Origin: Bacteroidales bacterium
GTDB lineage: Bacteria; Bacteroidota; Bacteroidia; Bacteroidales; Prolixibacteraceae
Length of the DNA: 61,104 bases
Assembly (NCBI GenBank): GCA_012719495.1
Contig: JAAYAG010000066.1
Coordinates: forward strand, 1 to 61,104
Direction of reading: 5' to 3'
Positions within the stretch are counted from its first letter, which is position 1; each line of letters begins with the position of its first letter. Both the position numbers and the translations under genes were made by a program. Below are positions 28,943 to 36,896 of the stretch, in pieces. The notes below the pieces were generated by a model. That model was not told the origin of the DNA. It saw only the letters and a program-made list of their open reading frames with translations, and made no database searches.

Positions 28943-30232
28943 CTATCTGTTGACATATTTCTGATATACGGCAATCATTTTTTCTGCCTGTGTGTTTATG
29001 TCGAAATGTTCCTCAACACTTTTTCTGGCCTCAATGCTAAGCTTGTTAATCAGTGGCTGGTCATCGAGAAGGTTTTGCAGTGCTTTGCACAGTGCCTCAG
29101 GTGTGTTGGGCTCATAAATTATTCCACCACCTGCAGTATTTACAATCTCGGGAAAGGCTCCCAAGTTGGGTTGTACTACTGGTATGCCCGAAGCCATGGC
29201 TTCAGAAAGGTAAATGCCAAAGGCTTCGCCATTTCGAACAGGCACAGACATTAGCTGGACCCTTTTCAAAAAATGGGTTCGGTGCTCTATTTCAAATCCT
29301 TCCCAGAAATGGGCAAATGATCTTATGCCAGCGCTTACAAGTTTTGCTTTTTGTTCTTTGATGTAGTGAATGTCGTCTCCGGTCCAACCACCGGTTATAT
29401 GAAGATGCACGTCGGAAAAACGTTCTTCCTTTTTTAAGAGGATAAACGCATCGACCAAAATGTCGAGTCCATTTTCGGCATTCATGCGCGAAAGGTATCC
29501 AATCTCGCGTTTTCTTTCTGATGCATTTGAAAACGAATAATCGGAAGGATCTACCCCAAGATGTATTGTATGCATTTTTTCATCGGGAATGTTCATTCGC
29601 TGTTTTGCTACTTGTGCATAATATCCACTGACGGGGATAAAAGCATCAACATCCGTTGCTTTTTCCTCCATAAGTTTCCACACACTCTCTCTCATGCTAG
29701 GTTTCATTACATCAACCCAAACATCTTCATCTTGCAGCGAACACACCACCGGGACATTCAGCTTTTGTTTCATTCTTCGGGCCAGCCCAAGCAACAAGGC
29801 ATTCGAAAGGTGAATTACATCGGGTTTACAATGTTCGGCAATCCAATCGGCCATTTTATCCAGTTCTTTGCTTTGTTCGCCCTCTTCGCCAAGTAACATT
29901 GAAATGGTCATTTCTTCCAATCCTTTTGCATTGGTCGACCCAGCCATACCTGCGGCAAGTTTCATCAATGGTTTCGAGTTGAGTAAGTGGTCGAACCAAG
30001 CAGGGGCTTTCCTGAAAATAGGGTAAAGCTGTTTGAGGTAAATACTTATGGCACCATAGAATACCGGGACATCGCTCAGGTCGCGTTCGTCTGAAAAGAG
30101 GGGAAGGTACATGGGGACTTTTATTACCGAGTGGCCTTGTTTTTTCAAAGAATCGACAAATTTGCTGTCGCGTAAGCAATTGCCACAGTAAAAACTTCCT
30201 CCTGATCCGGGTATTATTTGTATAATATTCAT
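28943..30232 (-). CDS. GT4-family glycosyltransferase
   Basis: A 429-residue cytoplasmic GT-B enzyme. The N-terminal half begins IIQIIPGSGGSFYCGNCLRD, a nucleotide-sugar fold with an unusual Cys-x-x-Cys (residues ~17-20); the C-terminal half has IGYLSRMNAENGLDILVDAF, and GEAFGIYLSEAMASGIPVVQP near 335, the E-x7-E motif of GT4 that holds the donor's phosphates. Donor and acceptor cannot be told from the sequence. It begins 27 nt after the PQQ-propeller gene stops, so these two are probably co-transcribed. The surface operon lies 177 bp downstream on the same strand with no clear terminator between. Confidence 0.85.
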   Translation of the reverse strand: MNIIQIIPGSGGSFYCGNCLRDSKFVDSLKKQGHSVIKVPMYLPLFSDERDLSDVPVFYGAISIYLKQLYPIFRKAPAWFDHLLNSKPLMKLAAGMAGSTNAKGLEEMTISMLLGEEGEQSKELDKMADWIAEHCKPDVIHLSNALLLGLARRMKQKLNVPVVCSLQDEDVWVDVMKPSMRESVWKLMEEKATDVDAFIPVSGYYAQVAKQRMNIPDEKMHTIHLGVDPSDYSFSNASERKREIGYLSRMNAENGLDILVDAFILLKKEERFSDVHLHITGGWTGDDIHYIKEQKAKLVSAGIRSFAHFWEGFEIEHRTHFLKRVQLMSVPVRNGEAFGIYLSEAMASGIPVVQPNLGAFPEIVNTAGGGIIYEPNTPEALCKALQNLLDDQPLINKLSIEARKSVEEHFDINTQAEKMIAVYQKYVNR

Positions 30233-30259
30233 TGTTGCTATTTGCTGATTATTTGTTTG

Positions 30260-31375
30260 TTATTTCGAAGCTGCCAAAAGGTATAGGTTTCCGTCGGAAC
30301 CGGCAAGCACAATTGCGCCGTCGATAACTGCCGGAGTGTTCATTACTCCCGTGCCCAATTCGTAGTTCCATATTTTTTTCCCTGTTTGTATGTCGAGTAG
30401 CATAACGTCGCCTCGCATGTTCACTGCCAACACTTCTTTACTATTGACCACTGTAGATGCATCAACCCTGACACCGGTGTTAGTTTTCCATTGTATTTTC
30501 CCGTTAGCCTTGTTGAAACAGTAGATGTTTTTGTCGCGGCTTCCAATAATTACTCGGTCGTTGATTACTGATGCAGAAGCGATAAACGGTAGGTTCGATT
30601 CCTTGTTTTCGAATTTCCATACAACTTTCGAGCTTGATAAGTCGATGCACGAAAATCCTCCATCATAGTCTCCCACAAAGGCTTTGTTCCCGTCTATTGC
30701 TGGCGATGAAGCAACGTATGTGGCAATTTGTGTTTTACTGGCAGCCTTCCCGCTTGTAAGGAGGACTTGATGGAGAAATCCGTCGCACCCGCCAAAAATA
30801 GCTTTCTGGTTATGAATTGCCGGGGCACTGTTCAAATAATTGTCCGATTCGTATTTCCAAAGTCCTTTCCCGGTTTGGGCATCAACTCCGTGAAGGAAAA
30901 AATCGTAACTGCCAGCCACAATAATTTTTTTGCCCCCGGCTTCGGCAAAAGAAGGGGCTCCCATAATCTGGTTGTCTGTTTTATATTCCCATTTCTTTTT
31001 ACCGGTATTCAGGTCGATGGCATAAAGCATTCCCGAAAGATTCCCCGCATACACAACTCCCTCATGGATAAGTGCCGGTGCTTCAAATGCATTTTCGGTT
31101 TTGAAATTCCATAGTAGCTTCCCGTTCATGTCAATACAAAGTAATTCTCCACTTGTTGACCCAACCACTATTTTTCCGTCACTAATGACAGGCGCTGACT
31201 TAAAAATACCATCGGCATCGTAAGACCATTTTAATTTAACTTTTGCGGGAAAGGTAACCGTTGTAATTCCCTGCATTTGATTATTGCCCCGGTAGTTGAG
31301 CCATTTTTGTCCCGATTGAGCAAACAAAGCCTGGCCATACACTGTAAGAATCAGTATCAGAAGTATTTTTCTCAT
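30260..31375 (-). CDS. Secreted PQQ-like beta-propeller protein
   Basis: About 371 residues from the ATG at 31375, preferred over 31411 because it places the signal peptide (ILILTVYGQALFAQ) at the N terminus and because a complete promoter lies just upstream. The mature part is a run of seven or so propeller blades, each with the A/G-x-D-x-x-T/N-G-K-x-x-W motif (VDAQTGKGLWKYE, LNTGKKKWEYK, ANGKIQWKT, IQTGKKIWNYE), as in PQQ dehydrogenases and the assembly factor BamB. It lacks dehydrogenase catalytic residues and no lipobox is present. Probably a periplasmic scaffold; role unknown. Confidence 0.8.
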   Translation of the reverse strand: MRKILLILILTVYGQALFAQSGQKWLNYRGNNQMQGITTVTFPAKVKLKWSYDADGIFKSAPVISDGKIVVGSTSGELLCIDMNGKLLWNFKTENAFEAPALIHEGVVYAGNLSGMLYAIDLNTGKKKWEYKTDNQIMGAPSFAEAGGKKIIVAGSYDFFLHGVDAQTGKGLWKYESDNYLNSAPAIHNQKAIFGGCDGFLHQVLLTSGKAASKTQIATYVASSPAIDGNKAFVGDYDGGFSCIDLSSSKVVWKFENKESNLPFIASASVINDRVIIGSRDKNIYCFNKANGKIQWKTNTGVRVDASTVVNSKEVLAVNMRGDVMLLDIQTGKKIWNYELGTGVMNTPAVIDGAIVLAGSDGNLYLLAASK

Positions 31376-31398
31376 GTATTCTTTGCAAATCTTTCTTT

Positions 31399-31428
31399 CA
31401 AAAATAGGCATTTCGTTTTCCTAATCAA
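31399..31428 (-). promoter_or_regulatory. Promoter of the propeller/GT4 pair
   Basis: On the minus strand, TTG at 31428-31426 and TATTTTTG at 31406-31399 are 19 nt apart. Start expected near 31393, 18 nt before the chosen ATG at 31375. Confidence 0.7.
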
Positions 31429-31543
31429 CGTTGTTTTCAGTTAAAGTAGTGTTAAACCTCAAATCGTTCAACTGTTTTATAGACTTACTTTAACCATTTT
31501 GTGTATTTGAAGGTTCAAGTGCAAACACTTTTCCGATAAATTT

Positions 31544-31551
31544 TAAATTTG
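31544..31551 (+). promoter_or_regulatory. -7 box directly ahead of ribD
   Basis: TAAATTTG ends only 4 nt before the ATG at 31556, so the predicted transcript start falls at or on the start codon, implying a leaderless or nearly leaderless mRNA (or initiation at the ATG at 31580). Confidence 0.6.
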
Positions 31552-31555
31552 TGCC

Positions 31556-32611
31556 ATGCAAGTTGATCATTCAAAATACATGTCGCGTTGCCTTGAGTTG
31601 GCTCGCCTTGCCGAAGGGCATACTGCACCAAACCCTATGGTTGGAAGTGTTATAGTGCACGATGGCAAAATTATTGGCGAAGGATTTCATCAGAAAGCTG
31701 GTATGCCACATGCCGAGGTGAATGCTATCCGTTCGGTGAGGGATCGTAATTTGCTTCATCAGTCAACGCTGTATGTTAATCTTGAACCTTGTTCCCATCA
31801 TGGCAAAACGCCTCCATGTTCCGATCTTATAATTGATGAACGAATTCCAAAGGTTGTGGTTGGCACCGTCGATCCAAATCCCATGGTTGCTGGAAGGGGT
31901 ATTGCCAGGTTGAGGGATGCCGGATGCGAAGTATTTGTTGGGGTTTTGGAGCAGGAATGTTTGTGGCTAAACCGTCGTTTTTTCACTGTTCATCAGAAAG
32001 GGAGGCCATATATAATCCTTAAGTGGGCTCAAACAATTGATGGTTTTGTCGATACCAATAGGGACGGACACGAACTGGGGGTACCCAATTGGATTACCAA
32101 CGAAATTGCGCGTGTTGCGGTTCATCGTCAGCGGTCAACCGAAAATGCAATTCTTATAGGAACTACTACAGCACTACGCGATAATCCTTCGCTTACCCTT
32201 CGCGATTGGTATGGCAATAAGCCACTTCGGCTTATTTTCGATATGAATAGCCGCCTCCCTTCTTCGTTGCGTGTTTTTACCGGAGAAGCTCCAACGGCAA
32301 CAATCGTCAAAGCGGCTTATACTGACGGCCGCAAGACTAACCATATACTTATAAGTCAAGATAATGTCCTTGATAACTTATTACAATGGCTTAAGCAAAA
32401 CAATGTTCAGTCTGTAGTTGTAGAAGGCGGCCCATACACGCTCCAGCAATTCATTAGCTCGAGGACATGGGATGAGGCTCATGTATATGTCGGATCAGGT
32501 TGTTTTGGCGAAGGAATTAAGGCTCCTGTAATTGAAGGGAAACCACGTTTTGAAGAATTTTTTGGGAGTAGTCGTCTGTCGGTTTTTATCAACGGAGATA
32601 AGATAGAATAG
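31556..32611 (+). CDS. ribD: Bifunctional riboflavin biosynthesis deaminase/reductase RibD
   Basis: A 351-residue cytoplasmic enzyme performing the second and third steps of riboflavin synthesis. The N-terminal cytidine-deaminase-like domain (1-145) has the zinc site His52-Ala-Glu54, with Cys79 and Cys88 in EPCSHHGKTPPC, and the substrate segment TAPNPMVGSV near 23. The reductase domain (about 147-351) opens with RPYIILKWAQTIDGFVD and includes VVEGGPYTLQQFI near 285, where NADPH binds. Length is close to that of E. coli RibD (367). No FMN riboswitch is visible upstream, and no other rib gene is adjacent. A start at 31580 (MSRCLELA) is possible. Confidence 0.93.
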   Translation: MQVDHSKYMSRCLELARLAEGHTAPNPMVGSVIVHDGKIIGEGFHQKAGMPHAEVNAIRSVRDRNLLHQSTLYVNLEPCSHHGKTPPCSDLIIDERIPKVVVGTVDPNPMVAGRGIARLRDAGCEVFVGVLEQECLWLNRRFFTVHQKGRPYIILKWAQTIDGFVDTNRDGHELGVPNWITNEIARVAVHRQRSTENAILIGTTTALRDNPSLTLRDWYGNKPLRLIFDMNSRLPSSLRVFTGEAPTATIVKAAYTDGRKTNHILISQDNVLDNLLQWLKQNNVQSVVVEGGPYTLQQFISSRTWDEAHVYVGSGCFGEGIKAPVIEGKPRFEEFFGSSRLSVFINGDKIE

Positions 32612-32623
32612 TTTGCCCGAATT

Positions 32624-32654
32624 TTTGCACAGAAAGCGTTTTTGTATATTTTTG
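32624..32654 (+). promoter_or_regulatory. Complete promoter for tRNA-Arg
   Basis: TTTG at 32624-32627 and TATTTTTG at 32647-32654, 19 nt apart, a textbook pair. The predicted start near 32660 gives a short 5' extension on the tRNA. Confidence 0.75.
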
Positions 32655-32685
32655 CACACGCAAAGTGAATTTTGCTTTGCACAAT

Positions 32686-32757
32686 GGTCTCATAGTTCAA
32701 CGGATAGAACGACAGTTTCCTAAACTGTAAATCTGGGTTCGATTCCCGGTGGGACTA
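32686..32757 (+). tRNA. tRNA-Arg (anticodon CCT)
   Basis: A 72-nt cloverleaf: acceptor GGTCTCA pairing with TGGGACT (two G-U pairs), anticodon stem ACAGT/ACTGT around loop TTCCTAA, giving anticodon CCT for the rare AGG codon, and T arm CTGGGTTCGATTCCCGG. The 3' CCA is not encoded. It has its own promoter and terminator. Confidence 0.95.
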
Positions 32758-32758
32758 C

Positions 32759-32792
32759 AAAGCTCTGGTTTTTAAAAAACTAGGGCTTTTGT
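32759..32792 (+). terminator. Terminator of tRNA-Arg
   Basis: AAAGCTCTGGTTTTT and AAAAACTAGGGCTTT pair along nearly their full length with two G-U pairs, followed by a T-rich run. It begins 2 nt after the tRNA. Confidence 0.75.
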
Positions 32793-32866
32793 TTCTCTTA
32801 TTGGATAATGCAAAAAAAAAGCTGCCTGAAAAACCATAGCAGCTTATGAATATTTAGATTGATCTA

Positions 32867-33265
32867 TTACAATACCCGTTCTTCTATAATTCCACCAAGT
32901 TCATTAAAAACAACAACATAGCGAACCAATTTTTCATCGCGGTAAATGGTTTCATAGGTAATAGAGTTTCCTTTGTTGATCATAACCGCATTCATGGTTT
33001 CCCCTTTTTTATTGAGTTCCATTTTTATGTTTTCAGGAAGAAAACCATCGGGAAGAAACATTTTATATTCGAGTAAAACGCCATTCCTGTCGAAAATGGC
33101 GATGTATTCAATATTATCTTTGTAGAAGATGGCTTCGTAATTGTCGCCTGTTTTATTCCATTCGATATTTATTACATCGTTGAAGCGTTGCTTAAGGGCA
33201 TCAACAATTGTATCGGGTGGAGAAAATAACGACCCTTTAAAAATTCTTGAGAAAAAATTCATCAT
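32867..33265 (-). CDS. PepSY-like (DUF2874-type) small protein
   Basis: A 132-residue protein with no evident signal peptide. It shows two repeats of the PepSY-like fold: FNDVINIEWNKTGDNYEAIFYKDN...AIFDRNGVLLEYK (residues ~28-68) and a second half with YETIYRDEKLVRYVVVFNELGGIIEE. The W-x5-Y-x-A-x-F...F-D-x-x-G-x-L pattern is that of the Bacteroidota PepSY-like/DUF2874 domains. It follows the ECF sigma factor on the same strand after 108 bp and may be its regulator or target, taking the place where an anti-sigma gene often sits. That role is inference. Confidence 0.65.
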   Translation of the reverse strand: MMNFFSRIFKGSLFSPPDTIVDALKQRFNDVINIEWNKTGDNYEAIFYKDNIEYIAIFDRNGVLLEYKMFLPDGFLPENIKMELNKKGETMNAVMINKGNSITYETIYRDEKLVRYVVVFNELGGIIEERVL

Positions 33266-33373
33266 TGTTTTAAAAATTGTTATCAGCGGTTGAAACGAAA
33301 ATCAAATACTGAAAGATTTCATATAAAACTATTGTTGAGACGGGAAAAAATGAATATGTAACTGTTTTGCAAG

Positions 33374-33943
33374 TTATTTATCCCAAAATTTTTCTTTGTA
33401 TAGATAAATAACCCTTGCGCGGGCGCGCTTTAGACGCATTTTTGTCGCATCTTCACTAATTCGAAGTGAATCTGAAATTTCCTTCATGGTGAGGTTATCT
33501 TGGTATTTCATTAGCAAGAGGGCTTTTTCTTCTGGGTGAATCATTTCGAAAATTACCATCATATTGTCATAATCGATGTTGTTCATGTCTTCATCAGACT
33601 CGTCAATGATTTCAGGAATCTCGTGCTCACGGTTCCATTCGGGGTAATGCAATTTCTTTTTTAGCCTGAGATAATCGATACAATGGTTATATGACAGAGA
33701 ATACAACCATGAAGAAAACGATGAAAGCTTTTTGAAACTAGGTAGTTTTTCGTATGTTTTTGAGAAAATATCTTCAGCCAATTCTTGCGAGAGCTGTTTG
33801 TTTTTCACTATGCTGAAGCATTTATCATACACTTTAGGATAGTACCTTTGATATAATATTTCGAAAAGGTGCGAAGAATTTCCGTTATTGATCCTTTCAA
33901 TTATTTCTTCATCTGATAACGATTTTAAAGCACTACTTTTCAT
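33374..33943 (-). CDS. ECF-type RNA polymerase sigma factor
   Basis: A 189-residue sigma-70 family factor with region 2 (about residues 27-95, LYQRYYPKVYDKCFSIV ... FSSWLYSLSYNHCIDYLRLKKK, promoter -10 recognition) and region 4 (about 125-180, LMKYQDNLTMKEISDSLRISEDATKMRLKRARARV helix-turn-helix), joined by a short acidic linker. Region 3 is absent, as in ECF factors. No transmembrane anti-sigma factor is next to it. Divergent from the lipoprotein/L,D-transpeptidase genes, so an envelope-related regulon is possible. Confidence 0.88.
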   Translation of the reverse strand: MKSSALKSLSDEEIIERINNGNSSHLFEILYQRYYPKVYDKCFSIVKNKQLSQELAEDIFSKTYEKLPSFKKLSSFSSWLYSLSYNHCIDYLRLKKKLHYPEWNREHEIPEIIDESDEDMNNIDYDNMMVIFEMIHPEEKALLLMKYQDNLTMKEISDSLRISEDATKMRLKRARARVIYLYKEKFWDK

Positions 33944-34044
33944 TTCAAAATCAAGGAATGTTAGTTATATTGTATGTGTGCGGTTTGTTTATTAATTTAA
34001 TTTGAAATTTCTATTTATAAAAGTTTCAGCACAAATAATTTGTA

Positions 34045-34052
34045 TAATTTTG
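34045..34052 (+). promoter_or_regulatory. -7 box for the helical lipoprotein
   Basis: TAATTTTG fits TAnnTTTG and would start a transcript near 34058, giving an unusually long leader of about 165 nt before the ATG at 34225. The -33 element is not clear. Confidence 0.5.
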
Positions 34053-34117
34053 CCGCATCCAAATAAGAATAACACGAACATAGTAAAAAAAATTCAATTG
34101 AAACTGTTACTTTAAAA

Positions 34118-34207
34118 ATGAATGCCGTCTTAATAACAGAGTTTATTGAAATTTTTTTTAAAAAAAGTGATGTTCTTCTTAAATTGGAAGTACTACAAGA
34201 TTATTAA
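34118..34207 (+). CDS. Possible 29-residue upstream ORF in the lipoprotein leader
   Basis: An ATG-initiated frame of 29 codons lies inside the predicted leader and ends 17 nt before the lipoprotein ATG. The product would be hydrophobic with an acidic end (MNAVLITEF ... LEVLQDY). I do not recognise it, and its length in AT-rich sequence could be chance. If translated, it could influence expression of the next gene. Confidence 0.25.
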   Translation: MNAVLITEFIEIFFKKSDVLLKLEVLQDY

Positions 34208-34224
34208 ACATAAATTTTTTAAAA

Positions 34225-34827
34225 ATGAAAAACAAATTATTATTAAGCCTTTCAGCATTTGCAATTGCAATGTTTGTATTATCAGGATGCGCTAAAGTGC
34301 CTCAAGTTGAAATTGACAACGCTAATTTAGCAATTCAGGAAGCTCAGGCAGCTGGTGCCGATATTTATGTACCAGAAGCATATTCAGCTCTTCAAGACTC
34401 TTTCAACGTAGCTAACGAATCAATCGAAGCTAAAAAATCGAAACTTTTCAAAAGCTACAAAAAAGAAAAAGCACAGTTAGTAAACGTAGTTGCTTTAGGA
34501 AGTGATGTAAAAGCTAAAACTGAAGCAAGAATTAACGAACTCAAAGCTGAAATTCAGAACACTTTGGCATCTGTTGGTACATTGGTTGAAGAATGCAACG
34601 CTTTAGTTGGTCAAGCTCCTAGAGGTAAAGAAGGTTCAACTGCCCTTATGGCTATCAAAGCTGATATTGCAACTATCCAAACTTCAGTTGCTGAAGTTCA
34701 GGCTGCTGTTGGAACTGAAAGCTTTATTGCAACTCTTGACAAAGCAAAAGCTGTTAGAGAACAAGCTGCTAGCATTAAAGCTGAACTTGAAAGTGTAATT
34801 GAAAAATACAAATCAAGAAGAAAATAA
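34225..34827 (+). CDS. Helical lipoprotein with Braun-lipoprotein-like C terminus (DUF4398-like)
   Basis: A 200-residue lipoprotein: signal to MFVLSGCAK with modified Cys22. The mature 179 residues are almost wholly helical, Ala/Glu/Lys/Gln-rich, with heptad-like spacing, resembling DUF4398. The chain ends EKYKSRRK, ending in lysine after basic residues, as does E. coli Lpp (KYRK), whose terminal lysine is joined to peptidoglycan by L,D-transpeptidases. Two such enzymes follow (34999 and 36125), and the first carries a similar helical module. Codons are strongly biased (GCT, GAA, AAA, GTT), and a strong terminator follows, both suggesting abundant expression. A tethering role is inference. 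Confidence 0.75.
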   Translation: MKNKLLLSLSAFAIAMFVLSGCAKVPQVEIDNANLAIQEAQAAGADIYVPEAYSALQDSFNVANESIEAKKSKLFKSYKKEKAQLVNVVALGSDVKAKTEARINELKAEIQNTLASVGTLVEECNALVGQAPRGKEGSTALMAIKADIATIQTSVAEVQAAVGTESFIATLDKAKAVREQAASIKAELESVIEKYKSRRK

Positions 34828-34866
34828 GCTTTAAGCTTTTCATTTTGAAAGACATTACAATAAAAC

Positions 34867-34890
34867 CCCCGGGAATTTTCCCGGGGATTT
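34867..34890 (+). terminator. Strong terminator after the lipoprotein gene
   Basis: CCCCGGGAA (34867-34875) pairs perfectly with TTCCCGGGG (34878-34886), a 9-bp GC-rich stem with a 2-nt loop (likely opening to 4), then ATTTTTG. It separates the lipoprotein transcript from the transpeptidase genes. Confidence 0.85.
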
Positions 34891-34998
34891 TTGTTAAAAA
34901 AATACTGGTTTTTTTGATTTTAACCAGTTCAACCTATAAAAATCATTTAATAGTGTATTCCTGCAGATAGTCAGTTACTTTTTAATGTTTAAACACTT

Positions 34999-36123
34999 GT
35001 GAGACGAAAATTGAAAAGGAAGTACAAAAGAGTTATAATTCTTGCTCCGACTTTTACTTTTATAATTGTTATTGCTATTCTTTTTTTGACAAAAGATAAG
35101 CCTCCCACCGAAGAGATAAAAATTGCCCGCGAAAAGCTTTCTGCAGCAAAAGCTGCAAACGCACACCAGTACTCAAAAAACTTGTATAAAAGCGCCACGG
35201 CATCATACGACTCGGCCATGTATTATTGGGGCCTTGAGAATAAAAAATTTTATTTGTTTAGAAAATACGATAAGGTACAAGCTTTTGCCCAAAAATCAGC
35301 CAAATTTGCATCTTCTGCCCTTGGTCAGGCTGACTCAAACTCTAAATCCCTTAAAAGAGAACTTGAAGAAAAAATTAGAAAGATTCAGCGGAAAATTGAC
35401 ATTTTTCAGGCGAACTTCGATAAAATTCCTCAGATAGACGAAACCAGAAAACAATATAACAAAGGGAAGATCCTTTTTGGCGAAGGAAAGCTTGCTTTTG
35501 AAAAGGCCAATTACATTGTGGCCGAGCAAAAAATTGATAATGCTTCAAGATTAATTGAGAAATCATACAACCATGCCAATAGTATTCTTGTTAATTACTT
35601 TGAGAATTATCCTAAATGGCAGCGTTGGGTTAATAATACCCTCGACCAATCGAGGAACAATAGTTCATATTGCATTATCGTCGATAAGTTTGCCAGGGAA
35701 TGTTTTCTTTATTTTAAAGGAACATTAAAAGAAAAGTATGAAATCGATCTTGGAAAGAACTGGATTGGAACAAAAAACCACCAAGGCGATTATACTACCC
35801 CAGAAGGTATCTACAAAATTGTGGATAAGAAAAACAGTGGCAGAACGCAATATTATAAGGCAATGCTTATCAACTACCCGAACGACGAAGATAAGGCCCG
35901 ATTTGCGCAAAATAAGAAAAATGGAACTATCCCATCGAGAAAAAGAATAGGCGATTTAATTGAAATACACGGGCATGGGGGTAAAGGAGCTGATTGGACT
36001 CAGGGTTGTATAGCCCTTGCCAACGAAGATATTGATAAAATTTATGCCCGGGTGTCGACAGGGACAACAGTTACCATTGTTGGTTCGTTGAGACCATTAA
36101 GTGAAATAATGAAATTACCATAA
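34999..36123 (+). CDS. L,D-transpeptidase (YkuD domain) with helical N-terminal module
   Basis: A 374-residue envelope enzyme read from GTG at 34999. A single membrane anchor (about 12-32, VIILAPTFTFIIVIAILFLT) is followed by a helical region (about 40-190) whose A-x-x-Y...Y-x-x-A-x-x-S-x...Y-x-K spacing parallels the lipoprotein at 34225, then a C-terminal YkuD domain (about 222-360). The catalytic motif IEIHGHGGKGADWTQGCIAL places the nucleophile at Cys337. Such enzymes form 3-3 meso-DAP crosslinks or attach proteins to DAP. First of three genes spaced by 1 and 13 bp. Confidence 0.88.
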   Translation: MRRKLKRKYKRVIILAPTFTFIIVIAILFLTKDKPPTEEIKIAREKLSAAKAANAHQYSKNLYKSATASYDSAMYYWGLENKKFYLFRKYDKVQAFAQKSAKFASSALGQADSNSKSLKRELEEKIRKIQRKIDIFQANFDKIPQIDETRKQYNKGKILFGEGKLAFEKANYIVAEQKIDNASRLIEKSYNHANSILVNYFENYPKWQRWVNNTLDQSRNNSSYCIIVDKFARECFLYFKGTLKEKYEIDLGKNWIGTKNHQGDYTTPEGIYKIVDKKNSGRTQYYKAMLINYPNDEDKARFAQNKKNGTIPSRKRIGDLIEIHGHGGKGADWTQGCIALANEDIDKIYARVSTGTTVTIVGSLRPLSEIMKLP

Positions 36124-36124
36124 T

Positions 36125-36883
36125 ATGAATGATCAGAATTTGGACGTATCAGAAAATTTGGCAGAAAATACGCTCCCCGAAAGCGTAGATATTCAAGCTC
36201 AAACTCAGGAAAAACCTTTTTCTAAAACCATTTTTGGTTCCATTGTGTTGAGCACTGTATTTGTTATTGTTGTGCTTTTTTCGGTATTAATTCTTCCTAA
36301 TTTTTTACAGAAAATTGCTATTCCAATATCGAAGCTCGGTGTTGATTCGTTCAAAAATTACGAAGAAGCCATGGCTCCCGATAAGGCAATTTTGGAAAAA
36401 AGCATTGCAAAACTCCAAAAGCAGCTTAACGATTTTGTTCCTGAATCGTTTTACATGATTATAAATAGTACCGATAATGAATTTGCACTGATGAAAGCCG
36501 GGCAACTCATTCGTCAGGGGCAATGCTCAACCGGGAGTTATGTGGTTCTTGAAGATCACAAGCAACGCAAGTATCTTTTTAAAACACCCAAAGGTCGACG
36601 GAAAGTGCTGAGCAAAGTAACAGATCCGGTATGGACAAAGCCGAATTGGGCCTTTATAGAAGAAGGGTTGCCTGTACCACCAGCAAACCATCCATCCCGG
36701 TTTGAAGAAGGTGTTTTGGGCGATTATGCCCTTAAGCTTGGCGACGGATACATGATCCACGGGACAATTTGGCAACGGTATTTAGGGCTGCCGGTAACCC
36801 ATGGCTGTGTGCGTCTCAACGATGCTGATCTTGAAGCGGTGTATAAATCACTCGATAAAGGTGCATTTGTTTATATTTATTAA
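36125..36883 (+). CDS. L,D-transpeptidase (YkuD domain)
   Basis: A 252-residue protein, starting 1 nt after the preceding stop. The cytoplasmic N terminus (about 35 residues) leads into a membrane anchor (about 38-62, SIVLSTVFVIVVLFSVLIL), then a YkuD domain ending MIHGTIWQRYLGLPVTHGCVRLNDAD with nucleophile Cys228 in the canonical HGCVRL motif. It lacks the helical module of its neighbour, so the two probably act on different acceptors. Periplasmic face of the inner membrane. Confidence 0.9.
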   Translation: MNDQNLDVSENLAENTLPESVDIQAQTQEKPFSKTIFGSIVLSTVFVIVVLFSVLILPNFLQKIAIPISKLGVDSFKNYEEAMAPDKAILEKSIAKLQKQLNDFVPESFYMIINSTDNEFALMKAGQLIRQGQCSTGSYVVLEDHKQRKYLFKTPKGRRKVLSKVTDPVWTKPNWAFIEEGLPVPPANHPSRFEEGVLGDYALKLGDGYMIHGTIWQRYLGLPVTHGCVRLNDADLEAVYKSLDKGAFVYIY

Positions 36884-36896
36884 TTAACTGATTTAG

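Noticed and set aside
31400-31555. FMN riboswitch ahead of ribD
   Set aside because: No conserved FMN-element strings, and the promoter ends 4 nt before the start codon, leaving no room for an aptamer.
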